The notes beneath the pieces are model-generated. The model was not told the origin of the DNA. It ran no database searches and was given only the letters and a program-made list of their open reading frames with translations. From UBA3478 sp036782715 (GTDB lineage Bacteria > Bacteroidota > Bacteroidia > Flavobacteriales > Flavobacteriaceae), in NCBI GenBank assembly GCA_036782715.1, contig DAIPYN010000014.1, positions 1-36,501 of the forward strand: a stretch of 36,501 nucleotides of DNA, in the 5' to 3' direction. Of this stretch, positions 8,062 through 17,738 are shown piece by piece. Both the position numbers and the translations under genes were made by a program. Numbering within the stretch: position 1 is the first letter of the stretch; each line of letters opens with the position of its first letter.

Positions 8062-10457
8062 AAAGGAATATAAAAAAAGTAGCCGTCCTAGGCTCAGGAA
8101 TTATGGGTAGTGGAATCGCTGCTCATCTTGCTGGTATCGGCCTTCAAGTTCTCTTGCTAGACATAAGCCCTAAAGAACTTAATGAGGACGAGAAGTCTAA
8201 AGGATTGAGCCTTGACCATCCGAGTGTGCAAAAGAGAATTGTTAATGACTCTTTAAGTAAATCATTAAAATCTAAGCCCTCTCCGATCTACAATGCTTCA
8301 TTCGCAAACCGAATTAAAACGGGAACCTTCGAACATGATCTGCATCAAATTGCAGAAGTCGATTGGATCATTGAAGTAGTTGTAGAGAGACTTGATATTA
8401 AGAAACAAGTCTTCGAATCGGTTGAAAAACACCGAAAGCCGGGAACGCTCATTAGTTCAAATACATCGGGAATCCCAATTCACCTAATGGCTGAAGGAAG
8501 GAGTGAAGATTTTCAGCAACACTTTTTAGGCACTCACTTCTTTAACCCTGCTAGATATCTTCGCTTATTAGAGCTTATACCGGGGCCAAAGACCAACCAG
8601 GAAACGATTCGCTTTTTCGAATATTTTGGAAGAAAGTTTTTAGGAAAGTCAGTGGTGGTTGCTAAAGACACTCCCGCCTTTATAGGAAACCGGATCGGAA
8701 TCTTTAGTATTCAAAGTCTCTTTCACCGTGTGAAAGACCTTGAAATGACCATAGAAGAGGTAGATAAACTAACAGGTCCGGTAATCGGAAGGCCAAAATC
8801 TGCCACCTTTAGAACCGTTGATGTCGTTGGTCTGGACACCTTAGTTCATGTGGCTAATGGAATTAAAGAACACTGCACCTCTGACGAGAGACACGAATTG
8901 TTTAGCCTGCCTGACTTCATCGAATCAATGATGGAGGCTAACCGACTCGGATCAAAAACAGGGGAAGGTTTCTACAAAAAAATCAAGAAAGACGGTAAAT
9001 CTGAAATCTTAAGTTTAGAGCTTACCACCGGTGAATACCGCACAGCTAAAAAGGCCAAATTTGCTACACTTGAGAAAACCAAAAGCGTAAGTAATGTTGC
9101 CGATAGATTCCCTATACTCGTTAATGGTTCAGATAAAGCCGGAGACTTCTATCGTTTAGTATTTGCCGACCTCTTCGCCTATGTATCCCATCGCATGGGA
9201 GAAATCACCGATGCGATCTACAAGATTGACGACGCCATGAAGGCAGGGTTCGGATGGGAACATGGCCCATTCGAAATATGGGATGCTGTAGGATTACAGA
9301 AAGGAATTGAGTTAGTTAAAAAACAAAATCTTCGACTTCCCGATTGGATTGAAGAGCTCGCAGCCAATCAGACCTCTTTTTATAAAGTAGTAGAAGGAAA
9401 AACTCATTATTACGATACTGAATCAAAAACTTACCAAAATATACCGGGTAGAGAAGGGTTTATTTTACTAGACAATCTTAGAGAAAAGCAAACCGTATAC
9501 GAAAACAAAGACTTCAGTCTTATCGATCTTGGAGAGGGTATTGTATGTGCTGAGTTTCACTCCAAAATGAATACCATTGGGGCCGATGTATTAACCGGGC
9601 TCAATAAAGCTATCGATATTGCCGAGGAACGTTTTGATGGTCTTGTTGTAGGTAATCAAGGGGCTAATTTTTCGGTGGGTGCTAACCTCGGGATGATTTT
9701 TATGCTCGCCGTCGAACAGGAGTACGAAGAACTTAATGCCGCAATCGCCTACTTCCAAAACACCATGATGCGCATGAGATATAGTAGTATACCTGTTATC
9801 TCTGCCCCACACGGTATGTGCTTAGGTGGTGGATGCGAGCTCAGTCTTCACGCAGATAAAGTAGTTGCTTCAGCCGAAACGTATATCGGTCTTGTCGAAT
9901 TCGGCGTAGGAGTTATCCCCGGAGGTGGAGGAACCAAAGAAATGACCTTAAGAGCCTCTGATGCTTTCAAGAAAAATGATGTCGAATTAAATATTCTTCG
10001 CGAACACTTCTTGACCATCGCAATGGCTAAAGTTTCTACCTCTGGTCACGAAGCCTATGATCTGGGGCTATTTGAAAAGTCAAAGGACGTAATTGTCACC
10101 AACCGAGATGAACAATTATCAATTGCAAAATCCTATGCAAGAGTCTTAGCCGATGTAGGATATGTAAAACCGATTGAACGTACAGACATTAAGGTACTAG
10201 GTAAACAAGCTTTAGGAATGTTTATGGTAGGTACAGATTCAATGAAGGCTGGTAACTACATCTCAGAATACGATCTACTCATGGCCGACAAATTAGCTTA
10301 CGTCATGTCTGGAGGAGACCTTTCAGCGGCAACCTCGGTGAGTGAACGTTATTTATTAGATATCGAAAGAGAGGCGTTTTTATCACTCTGCGGTCAGAGA
10401 AAAACGCTAGAGAGAATTCAACATATGCTAACTACGGGTAAACCCTTAAGAAATTAA
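8058..10457 (+). CDS. 3-hydroxyacyl-CoA dehydrogenase / enoyl-CoA hydratase (FadN/FadJ-like)
   Basis: This 799-residue bifunctional enzyme hydrates enoyl-CoA and oxidises the hydroxyacyl-CoA with NAD. The dehydrogenase is N-terminal: Rossmann motif GSGIMGSG at 12-19, NTSGIP, and THFFNPA with the likely catalytic His160. The crotonase-fold hydratase follows, with GANFSVGANLGM, the oxyanion region GMCLGGGCELSLHAD near 585-600 and FGVGVIPGGGGTKE near 615. This order, dehydrogenase first, is that of Bacillus FadN rather than E. coli FadB/FadJ, where the hydratase leads. It overlaps marR by 4 bases and lies 5 bases from the thiolase, so the two very probably act as one beta-oxidation unit. Confidence 0.92.
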   Translation: MKRNIKKVAVLGSGIMGSGIAAHLAGIGLQVLLLDISPKELNEDEKSKGLSLDHPSVQKRIVNDSLSKSLKSKPSPIYNASFANRIKTGTFEHDLHQIAEVDWIIEVVVERLDIKKQVFESVEKHRKPGTLISSNTSGIPIHLMAEGRSEDFQQHFLGTHFFNPARYLRLLELIPGPKTNQETIRFFEYFGRKFLGKSVVVAKDTPAFIGNRIGIFSIQSLFHRVKDLEMTIEEVDKLTGPVIGRPKSATFRTVDVVGLDTLVHVANGIKEHCTSDERHELFSLPDFIESMMEANRLGSKTGEGFYKKIKKDGKSEILSLELTTGEYRTAKKAKFATLEKTKSVSNVADRFPILVNGSDKAGDFYRLVFADLFAYVSHRMGEITDAIYKIDDAMKAGFGWEHGPFEIWDAVGLQKGIELVKKQNLRLPDWIEELAANQTSFYKVVEGKTHYYDTESKTYQNIPGREGFILLDNLREKQTVYENKDFSLIDLGEGIVCAEFHSKMNTIGADVLTGLNKAIDIAEERFDGLVVGNQGANFSVGANLGMIFMLAVEQEYEELNAAIAYFQNTMMRMRYSSIPVISAPHGMCLGGGCELSLHADKVVASAETYIGLVEFGVGVIPGGGGTKEMTLRASDAFKKNDVELNILREHFLTIAMAKVSTSGHEAYDLGLFEKSKDVIVTNRDEQLSIAKSYARVLADVGYVKPIERTDIKVLGKQALGMFMVGTDSMKAGNYISEYDLLMADKLAYVMSGGDLSAATSVSERYLLDIEREAFLSLCGQRKTLERIQHMLTTGKPLRN

Positions 10458-10462
10458 ACATC

Positions 10463-11482
10463 ATGCAAACAGCTTATATCGTTAAGGCCTACCGCACTGC
10501 CGTAGGTAAAGCACCCAAGGGAGTTTTCAGATTTAAACGACCCGACGAACTGGCAGGTGAAACGATCGATTATTTATTAAATCAAGTACCTCAATTAGAT
10601 CGAACAAGAATCGACGATGTAATCGTCGGTAATGCCATGCCCGAGGCTGAGCAAGGATTAAATGTGGCTAGACTCATCTCACTGATGGGGATTAAAAATG
10701 AGGACGTGCCTGGGGTAACGGTNNNNNNNNNNNNNNNNNNNNNNNNNNNNNNNNNNNNNNNNNNNNNNNNNNNNNNNNNNNNNNNNNNNNNNNNNNNNNN
10801 NNNNNNNNNNNNNNNNNNNNNNGCCCTAAAGGCGCTCGAGGAAAATCGATTTAAAGATCAAATCGTACCAATTACGGTTGAAGAAATCTATTTAGATAAA
10901 AACGAAAAACGCGCGACTCGATCTTATGTAGTAGCTACTGATGAAGGTCCACGCGCCGACACCAGTAAAGAAAAACTTGCAAAACTTCGACCTGTTTTTG
11001 CTGACGGAGGTTCTGTAACTGCAGGAAACGCCTCTCAAATGAGTGATGGTGCCGCTTTCGTCCTGATCATGAGCGAATCTATGGTAAAAGAGTTAGGCAT
11101 AGAACCAATTGCTCGATTAGCGGGTTATGCGGCAACAGGGGTTCCGCCAAGAATCATGGGAATAGGACCCGTTAAAGCCGTGCCAAAAGCCCTTAAAATT
11201 GCAGGAATCGATCAGAACCAATTAGAACTTATCGAATTAAACGAGGCCTTTGCTTCTCAATCTCTTGCAGTGATAAGAGAATTAGATCTTGACCCTAATC
11301 GGGTTAACGTTAACGGAGGAGCCATTGCACTCGGCCACCCTCTAGGATGTACCGGCGCTAAACTATCGGTACAATTGTTTGATGAAATGAGAAAACGAAA
11401 CCTAAAAAATAAATACGGGGTAGTCACCATGTGTGTAGGAACAGGACAAGGTGCTGCCGGAATATTTGAATTTATCGCTTAA
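10463..11482 (+). CDS. Acetyl-CoA acyltransferase (thiolase), interrupted by an assembly gap
   Basis: Thiolase makes the last beta-oxidation cut, releasing acetyl-CoA from 3-ketoacyl-CoA. The N-terminal 86 residues (TAYIVKAYRTAVGKAPKG, DDVIVGNAMPEAEQG) and the C-terminal part are clear. NEAFASQ, NGGAIALGHPLGCTGAK with the catalytic His, and CVGTGQGAAG with the acid-base Cys are present. One hundred N replace the section that should carry the nucleophilic Cys near residue 90. Taken literally the product is about 339 residues, but family members are about 390-395, so roughly 90 residues (about 270 bp) should lie where 100 N are placed. The frame agrees across the gap only by chance. I see no reason to call the gene broken. 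Confidence 0.9.
   Translation: MQTAYIVKAYRTAVGKAPKGVFRFKRPDELAGETIDYLLNQVPQLDRTRIDDVIVGNAMPEAEQGLNVARLISLMGIKNEDVPGVTXXXXXXXXXXXXXXXXXXXXXXXXXXXXXXXXXXALKALEENRFKDQIVPITVEEIYLDKNEKRATRSYVVATDEGPRADTSKEKLAKLRPVFADGGSVTAGNASQMSDGAAFVLIMSESMVKELGIEPIARLAGYAATGVPPRIMGIGPVKAVPKALKIAGIDQNQLELIELNEAFASQSLAVIRELDLDPNRVNVNGGAIALGHPLGCTGAKLSVQLFDEMRKRNLKNKYGVVTMCVGTGQGAAGIFEFIA
10723..10822. other. Assembly gap of 100 N inside the thiolase gene
   Basis: Exactly 100 N form a placeholder. The flanking sequences do not overlap each other, so real sequence is missing here, unlike at the second gap. Confidence 0.97.
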
Positions 11483-11493
11483 ATCGATTAGCT

Positions 11494-13317
11494 ATGGAAA
11501 CAACTACAGACACGATTATTAGAGGAGGACAATTCATCGTCAAAACTCCGACTCCCTCTTCAGTCTTCTCTATCGAAGACTTGTCCGAAGAACAACGTAT
11601 GATGCGTGATAGCACCATGGAATTTGCTGAGCGTGAACTTTGGGCGAACTGGGAACGCTTTGAAAAGAAAGACTATGAATTCACCAAAGTTTGTATGCAA
11701 AAGGCTGGTGAGCTAGGTCTATTAAGTATTGCGGTACCTGAATCGTATGGCGGTATGGGAATGGGTTTTGTATCTACTATGCTGGTGTGCGACTATATCT
11801 CTGGAGTCTCGGGATCTTTTAGTACGGCCTTTGGAGCACATACCGGTATCGGTACGATGCCGATAACCCTATATGGTAATGAAGAACAAAAACAGAAATA
11901 CGTCCCTAAACTAGCCTCAGGTGAATGGTTTGGAGCTTACTGCCTTACAGAACCTGGTGCAGGATCTGATGCTAATTCAGGAAAGACCAAGGCCGTTCTC
12001 TCCGAAGATGGTTCTCATTATCTCATTACAGGTCAGAAAATGTGGATTTCAAACGCAGGTTTTGCTAATCTATTCATCGTGTTCGCTCGAATAGAAGACG
12101 ACAAGAATATCACAGGTTTTATTGTCGAAAATGACCCCTCAAACGGAATTAGTTATGGCGAAGAAGAACACAAGCTAGGTATTCATTCTTCCTCTACCCG
12201 ACAAGTGTTTTTTAATGAGACCAAGGTTCCTGTAGAAAATATGCTTTCAGAACGTGGTAATGGATTTAAAATTGCCATGAATGCACTTAATGTAGGACGC
12301 ATCAAATTAGCAGCCGCTTGCCTGGATGCCCAGCGAAGAGTGATTAGAGAGGCAGTTAAATACGCTAAGGAACGCGTTCAATTTGGTACTCCTATCGCCG
12401 ACTTCGGAGCCATTAAAGAGAAACTAGCGGTAATGGCGACCAATTGCTACGCCGATGAATCAGCCGCATACCGTGCAGCAAAAGACATTGAAAACAGCAT
12501 TGCCAATCGTTTAGCAAAAGGCTCATCGCATCAAGAGGCAGAACTAAAAGGGGTTGAAGAATTCGCTATTGAATGTTCTATCCTAAAAGTTATCGTGTCT
12601 GAACATATCCAAAGCTGTTCTGACGAGGGTATCCAAATATTTGGAGGTATGGGCTTTAGTGCAGACGCCCCAATGGAATCGGCATGGAGAGACGCTCGAA
12701 TCTCAAGAATTTATGAAGGGACTAATGAGATCAACCGTATGTTATCTGTTGGAATGCTGATTAAAAAAGCCATGAAAGGACATGTAGACTTACTAGGGCC
12801 CGCATATGCGGTAAAAGAAGAACTGATGGGAATACCCAGTTTTGAAGTTCCCGATTTCAGCGAACCTCTAAGCCAAGAAGTTGACCTCATTCAACGCCTG
12901 AAGAAGGTATTTTTAATGGTAGCAGGAGCCGCAGTTGAGAAATATGGAACCGAACTAGAGTCGAATCAAATGCTTCTGCTTTGTGCTGCAGACATCCTTA
13001 TTGAAATTTATCAAAGTGAATCAGTGGTATATCGTACGCTCAAGAACATCGAACGTTATGGAGTAGAAAGTCAAAAGGTTCAGATTGCTATGTCACAGCT
13101 ATATGTGTTTAATGCCACCGAACACATCGAGCGTAGAGCAAAAGAAGGGATTGCTTCGATTTCTGAAGGAGACGAACAACGTGGTATGCTGATGGGATTA
13201 AAACGTTTTACCAAGTATCAAAACTTACCTAATATTGTAGGAATAAAGGAACTCATCGCAGCGTCCATTAAAAATTCGGACGGATACGTATTTGATACAC
13301 AAAACCATGAACACTGA
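11494..13317 (+). CDS. Acyl-CoA dehydrogenase, long (about 600-residue) form
   Basis: This 607-residue flavoenzyme performs the first oxidation of beta-oxidation, acyl-CoA to trans-2-enoyl-CoA. Visible are the FAD and substrate motif CLTEPGAGSD near 150-159, KMWISNAGFANLF, RVQFGTPIADFGAIKEKLA, QIFGGMGFSADAPMESAWRDARI, and the catalytic Glu408 in IYEGTNEINRM. After the ~400-residue core there is a C-terminal helical extension of about 185 residues, as in very-long-chain-type dehydrogenases and common in Bacteroidota homologues. It starts 11 bases after the thiolase. Its last 11 bases overlap the start of the decarboxylase gene. No electron-transfer flavoprotein genes are in the window. Confidence 0.94.
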   Translation: METTTDTIIRGGQFIVKTPTPSSVFSIEDLSEEQRMMRDSTMEFAERELWANWERFEKKDYEFTKVCMQKAGELGLLSIAVPESYGGMGMGFVSTMLVCDYISGVSGSFSTAFGAHTGIGTMPITLYGNEEQKQKYVPKLASGEWFGAYCLTEPGAGSDANSGKTKAVLSEDGSHYLITGQKMWISNAGFANLFIVFARIEDDKNITGFIVENDPSNGISYGEEEHKLGIHSSSTRQVFFNETKVPVENMLSERGNGFKIAMNALNVGRIKLAAACLDAQRRVIREAVKYAKERVQFGTPIADFGAIKEKLAVMATNCYADESAAYRAAKDIENSIANRLAKGSSHQEAELKGVEEFAIECSILKVIVSEHIQSCSDEGIQIFGGMGFSADAPMESAWRDARISRIYEGTNEINRMLSVGMLIKKAMKGHVDLLGPAYAVKEELMGIPSFEVPDFSEPLSQEVDLIQRLKKVFLMVAGAAVEKYGTELESNQMLLLCAADILIEIYQSESVVYRTLKNIERYGVESQKVQIAMSQLYVFNATEHIERRAKEGIASISEGDEQRGMLMGLKRFTKYQNLPNIVGIKELIAASIKNSDGYVFDTQNHEH

Positions 13318-14761
13318 TTCTTTCGATTTCGAAAAATTATATTCAGCAGAAGGGTTTCATGAAAATGGAGCCCTTTTGCTTTCTGAACTAGCATCCTACT
13401 TGCAACAAGCAAAAGAATCGACAACACCAGCCTTATCTTATGTGGATCCTGATAAAATGCTCAATTACTGGCAATCTTGGAGTGTTAAATTTGGGCATCT
13501 AAGTGAATCAGAAAAAATCAGGAAATTCTGCATAGACCTACTCACCTACACCAACCATCTTCAAAACCCTAAGTATGTTGGTCATCAAGTAAGTGCACCA
13601 CTCCCCATCGCTAGTTTAATGATGCTCATCGGTGGAACCTCAAACAACGGAAGCGCAGTTTATGAAATGGGGATGGCTCCTACGGCTATGGAGCGAATCG
13701 TAACCGATCTACTTTGCTCAAAGTTCGGATGGGACGATCATTCTCGCGGGTTTTTAACCTCAGGGGGTACCCTTGCCAACCTAACTGCCCTACTTGCTGC
13801 AAGAAAGTTTAAAGCCTCCGAAGATATTTGGAATCAGGGAATGCAAAAACCACTAGCCATTCTCGTGTCATCACAAGCTCACTACTGCGTAGATCGAGCA
13901 GCGAGAATTATGGGATTAGGTACTGATGGCATAATTTCAATTGAGGTAGATGAAAACTTCTGCACGAAAGAGGGGGCTATCGAAGCAGCCTATCAATCGG
14001 CCTTAGCAAAGGGCCGAGAAGTTATTGCAGTAGTGGGAAGTGCACCATCAACCTCTACGGGTAATTATGACGACCTCGAAACGCTTGGAAAATTTGCCAA
14101 CAATAAGGGACTATGGTTTCATATCGACGCAGCACATGGAGGACCTGCGATTTTCTCTAAGAAATACAAACACCTTCTAAAAGGGTCCGAAAGGGCAGAT
14201 AGTATCATTGTAGACGGCCACAAAATGATGCTCATGCCCGCGCTCTCGACCGCTGTTTTGTTTAAAAACAAAAATCACGCCTATGAGAATTTCAACCAAA
14301 GGGCTGCTTATTTGCTCGAAGACTCGGTAGAAGAAGATTGGTATAACGGAGCAAAGAAAACTTTTGAGTGTACTAAGACCATGATGGTATTACCCTGGTT
14401 TCTATTATTCAACCTATACGGTGAGTCTCTTTTTGAAACCTATATCAATAGACAGTATGATCTTGCTAGAGCCTTTGCTGAAGCTATTAATCATTCAGAA
14501 GACTTTGAAACAGCCGCACGAGTTGACTCTAATATTGTTTGTTTTAGATATCTATTTAGCAAAGAGATAGACAAGCAAAATCAACAACTGAGAAATTACC
14601 TGTTACAAAATAGCGATTACTATTTAGTACAAACACGATTAAATGGTTCTCATTATCTTAGGGTGAGTTTAATGAATCCATTAACTGAATTAGATCATCT
14701 CCACCAATTGCTAGATGAGATAAGACAGGTGGTCAAAACCCAAAGACATTTATCCAATTGA
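13307..14761 (+). CDS. Group II PLP-dependent amino-acid decarboxylase
   Basis: This 484-residue enzyme belongs to the glutamate/aromatic/diaminobutyrate decarboxylase group. It shows GFLTSGGTLANLTALLAAR (phosphate binding), the histidine region SSQAHYCVDRAARIMG, WFHIDAAHGGPA with Asp274 that contacts the PLP ring nitrogen, and SIIVDGHKMM with Lys306 as the Schiff-base lysine. The lysine is followed by Met, where many family members have Trp. The substrate cannot be assigned; 2,4-diaminobutyrate, aspartate, glutamate and aromatic amino acids are all possible. I chose the ATG at 13307, which overlaps the acyl-CoA dehydrogenase stop by 11 bases; an in-frame TTG at 13292 is less likely. It is translationally close to a fatty-acid operon, an odd partner. 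Confidence 0.85.
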   Translation: MNTDSFDFEKLYSAEGFHENGALLLSELASYLQQAKESTTPALSYVDPDKMLNYWQSWSVKFGHLSESEKIRKFCIDLLTYTNHLQNPKYVGHQVSAPLPIASLMMLIGGTSNNGSAVYEMGMAPTAMERIVTDLLCSKFGWDDHSRGFLTSGGTLANLTALLAARKFKASEDIWNQGMQKPLAILVSSQAHYCVDRAARIMGLGTDGIISIEVDENFCTKEGAIEAAYQSALAKGREVIAVVGSAPSTSTGNYDDLETLGKFANNKGLWFHIDAAHGGPAIFSKKYKHLLKGSERADSIIVDGHKMMLMPALSTAVLFKNKNHAYENFNQRAAYLLEDSVEEDWYNGAKKTFECTKTMMVLPWFLLFNLYGESLFETYINRQYDLARAFAEAINHSEDFETAARVDSNIVCFRYLFSKEIDKQNQQLRNYLLQNSDYYLVQTRLNGSHYLRVSLMNPLTELDHLHQLLDEIRQVVKTQRHLSN

Positions 14762-14766
14762 TCCTT

Positions 14767-16098
14767 ATGAAAAAGTTCCTCTTTACTCTTTTAAGCTTAG
14801 CGACTCTTACCCTTAGCGCTCAAACCGATAAACGATTATACGATATCAGTGAAGCAATTTCTGCAGAACGGATACAATCAGATATTAAAACCTTAACCGA
14901 ATTTGGAACGAGACATACACTCAGTGATACGGTTTCAAAAAAACGAGGTATTGGAGCAGCCCGTAGATGGATCAAAGCAGAATTTGAACAAATCTCTAAA
15001 GACTGTGGAGGCTGCTTAGAGGTCTTTTATCAAAAAAATCTAGTCGAGAAAGGAACCAACGAGCGAATTGTACATGATGTAGAAGTGGTTAATGTGGTCG
15101 CTATCAAACGAGGAACCAAATACCCCAATCGATACATTTTAATGAGCGGTGATATCGATTCAAGGGTAAGCGATCCGACTGATTTTACCTCAGATAGTCC
15201 CGGAGCCAATGACAATGCAAGTGGAATGGCTGGTACGATTGAAGCTGCCCGAGTATTATCGAAATACAATTTTGAACAGAGTGTCGTTTTTGTAGGGCTT
15301 TCGGGTGAGGAACAAGGTCTTTTCGGAGGTAAGGGATTAGCCGAATATGCAAAGGCCGAGGGATGGGATATCATAGGCATACTCAATAATGACATGATTG
15401 GAAACATTAAAGGGGTTGACGGTTACATAAGTAATAAAGATTTTAGAATTTTTTCAGAGCCGGTGCCTGTAACCGAAAGTGAGCGTAACCGACGAGCAAG
15501 AAGATTCTATGGTGGGGAAGTCGATGGCCACTCAAGACAGCTTGCGCGCTACGTACACCGACTTACCAGTACTTATATCACCGATTTAAATCCTATGATG
15601 ATCTATCGCTTAGATCGGTTTGGTCGAGGAGGTCACCACAGACCTTTCAACGATGCCGGATTTGCGGGAATTCGAATCATGGAGGCTCATGAAAATTACA
15701 CTCAACAACACCAAGATCTTCGAACTGAAAATGGAATCAAATATGGTGACACTTTCGAGCATGTTGATTTCGATTATGCAGCAAAACTAACCGCTGTGAA
15801 TGCAATAACATTAGCTAGCCTAGGTTGGGCAGTGCCGGAGCCAGAAAAAGTGGCTATCGGAGGTATTGTAGAAGCCAGTGCCAAGTTACAATGGTCGACT
15901 GTAGAAGGTGCAGACCATTACAAAGTATACTGGAGAGATACCACCTCACCTCAATGGCAACACAGCCGTGCCGTAAAAGATGCCACTGAGCTTACGCTAT
16001 CTGGGGTGGTTATCGATAACTTCTTTTTTGGCGTATCAGCCGTGAGTAAATCAGGACATGAAAGCCTAGTCGTATTTCCAAATGCGATCGCTCGATGA
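14767..16098 (+). CDS. Secreted M28 family metallopeptidase with C-terminal Fn3-like domain
   Basis: This 443-residue exported zinc peptidase starts with a signal peptide (MKKFLFTLLSLATLTLSA, cut before QTDKR). M28 landmarks are the bridging Asp149 in GANDNASG, Glu181/Glu182 in SGEEQG and Asp209 in NNDMIG. The first metal motif, usually His-x-Asp, reads GDIDS here (Asp129, Asp131), so the canonical histidine is not at that place. The last ~75 residues (LQWSTVEGADHYKVYWRD...FFFGVSAVSKSGHES) look like a fibronectin type III domain. The ATG at 14767 is chosen over a TTG at 14758 because it begins the signal peptide. It starts 5 bases after the decarboxylase and overlaps the next peptidase by 4 bases. 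It is probably an aminopeptidase in the periplasm or outside the cell. Confidence 0.88.
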   Translation: MKKFLFTLLSLATLTLSAQTDKRLYDISEAISAERIQSDIKTLTEFGTRHTLSDTVSKKRGIGAARRWIKAEFEQISKDCGGCLEVFYQKNLVEKGTNERIVHDVEVVNVVAIKRGTKYPNRYILMSGDIDSRVSDPTDFTSDSPGANDNASGMAGTIEAARVLSKYNFEQSVVFVGLSGEEQGLFGGKGLAEYAKAEGWDIIGILNNDMIGNIKGVDGYISNKDFRIFSEPVPVTESERNRRARRFYGGEVDGHSRQLARYVHRLTSTYITDLNPMMIYRLDRFGRGGHHRPFNDAGFAGIRIMEAHENYTQQHQDLRTENGIKYGDTFEHVDFDYAAKLTAVNAITLASLGWAVPEPEKVAIGGIVEASAKLQWSTVEGADHYKVYWRDTTSPQWQHSRAVKDATELTLSGVVIDNFFFGVSAVSKSGHESLVVFPNAIAR

Positions 16099-17702
16099 AA
16101 AGGTGGCTTCTTCTAAGCCTGCTTATCACTTATGCAGCTAACGCTCAAGTGTCTCAAAGAGACCTTTTGTTAGGAAAGCGTTCTGACGAAAGACTGTGGT
16201 GGAATCTACAGCGATATGAACTAGAAGTAAGTATTGATCCCGAGTCAAAGGCAATTGAAGGGTCGAATAAGATACTCTTTGAAGTACGAAAGCCCAATCA
16301 AACCATACTTCAAATCGATCTTCAATCTCCGATGGTCCTCGATTCAGTAATTGATGCTAATGGGATTAAACGAGGTTTCACAAAAAACGACTTGGCCCAC
16401 TACGTTACTCTTGATTCAGGATTAAAAGTGGATGAGCAAACGTCTATCACCGCTTACTTCAGTGGTATTCCCAAAGAAGCCGAAAATGCACCCTGGGACG
16501 GTGGTGTCGTTTGGACCGAAGATTCGAACGGGGATCCTTTCATAGCAACGGCTAATCAAGGAATTGGTTCGAGTATATGGTGGCCAAACAAAGATCATTC
16601 CTATGACGAACCTGAAAATGGAGCACAAATTACCCTAATCGTACCTGAGGGCCTAACCGCAGTTAGCAATGGCAGATTAACCTCTCAAAAGGTTGATAAT
16701 GCCAAAAGTTACTGGACCTGGGAAGTTAAAAGCCCTATTAACAACTATGCAATCAGTTTTAATGTAGCGAATTATGTTTCATTTGGTGAAACCTACCAGG
16801 GCGAAAATGGTGCCTTAGATCTTACCTACTACGTCTTATCCGAAAATCTAGAAGCGGCTAAAAAACAATTTCAACAGGCACCGAAAATGCTCGAGGCCTT
16901 CGAGTATTGGATGGGCCCCTACCCTTTTTACCAAGATGGCTTTAAGCTTGTCGAAGTGCCCTACCTTGGAATGGAACATCAATCGGCGGTAACCTATGGC
17001 AATGGCTATGAAAATGGCTACAGAGGAACCGATCTATCTGGCACGGGTCACGGCTTAACCTTCGATTTCATAATTATTCATGAGGCCGGTCACGAGTGGT
17101 TTGCCAATAGTATTACTGCAAACGATAAGGCAGATTTATGGATACAAGAAGGGTTTACCGCATACAGCGAATCTCTTTATTTAGATTACCATGAATCCAA
17201 AAAGTCAGGTCTAGAATACGTCATCGGCACACGAAAGCGTATTCAAAACAAACAACCCATGGTAGGCCCCAAAGGGGTTAACTATGATGCTCCCGGAGAC
17301 ATTTACTACAAGGGCGCAAACATTCTAAATATGCTTCGAACCATGGTTGATGACGATACCCGATGGAGAAGCCTTTTAAGATCAATATCTAAACATTTCT
17401 ATCATCAGGTTATTAGCAGCAGTACGCTCGAACAATATATTGCTCGAGAACTCGATCTGACTTTAGAACCTTTCTTTAACCAATACTTAAGAACAGCGCA
17501 ATTACCTAGGTTGGTATTTGAACGAACGGGTAACCGACTTCGATTCAGATTTGAAGAGTGCATCGAGAATTTCCAAATGCCTGTGAAAATTTATTTGAAC
17601 GGTGGTACAAAATGGATTACCCCTACTACAGAGTGGCAGTCGGTTCGATATACTGCGGCAGAAAATCCGATCGTAGATGAAAACTTCCTGCTTCGATTGT
17701 AA
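16095..17702 (+). CDS. Secreted M1 family metallopeptidase (short form)
   Basis: This 535-residue gluzincin has a signal peptide (MKRWLLLSLLITYAANA, cut before QVSQR). The N-terminal beta domain is followed by the exopeptidase-like motif GMEHQ (normally GxMEN) and the zinc site HEAGH (His329, Glu330, His333) with Glu352 as third ligand, spaced HEXXH-18-E. YYKGANIL near 404 holds the likely catalytic Tyr. The long helical C-terminal domain of full-length M1 enzymes such as PepN is absent, as in other short bacterial M1 proteins. It overlaps the M28 gene by 4 bases (ATGA), so the two secreted peptidases are probably made together for peptide scavenging. The change from N to H in GMEHQ may alter N-terminus recognition. 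Confidence 0.9.
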   Translation: MKRWLLLSLLITYAANAQVSQRDLLLGKRSDERLWWNLQRYELEVSIDPESKAIEGSNKILFEVRKPNQTILQIDLQSPMVLDSVIDANGIKRGFTKNDLAHYVTLDSGLKVDEQTSITAYFSGIPKEAENAPWDGGVVWTEDSNGDPFIATANQGIGSSIWWPNKDHSYDEPENGAQITLIVPEGLTAVSNGRLTSQKVDNAKSYWTWEVKSPINNYAISFNVANYVSFGETYQGENGALDLTYYVLSENLEAAKKQFQQAPKMLEAFEYWMGPYPFYQDGFKLVEVPYLGMEHQSAVTYGNGYENGYRGTDLSGTGHGLTFDFIIIHEAGHEWFANSITANDKADLWIQEGFTAYSESLYLDYHESKKSGLEYVIGTRKRIQNKQPMVGPKGVNYDAPGDIYYKGANILNMLRTMVDDDTRWRSLLRSISKHFYHQVISSSTLEQYIARELDLTLEPFFNQYLRTAQLPRLVFERTGNRLRFRFEECIENFQMPVKIYLNGGTKWITPTTEWQSVRYTAAENPIVDENFLLRL

Positions 17703-17738
17703 CAGAAATCTTTAAATTAGAAACTAAATTCAACTTCT

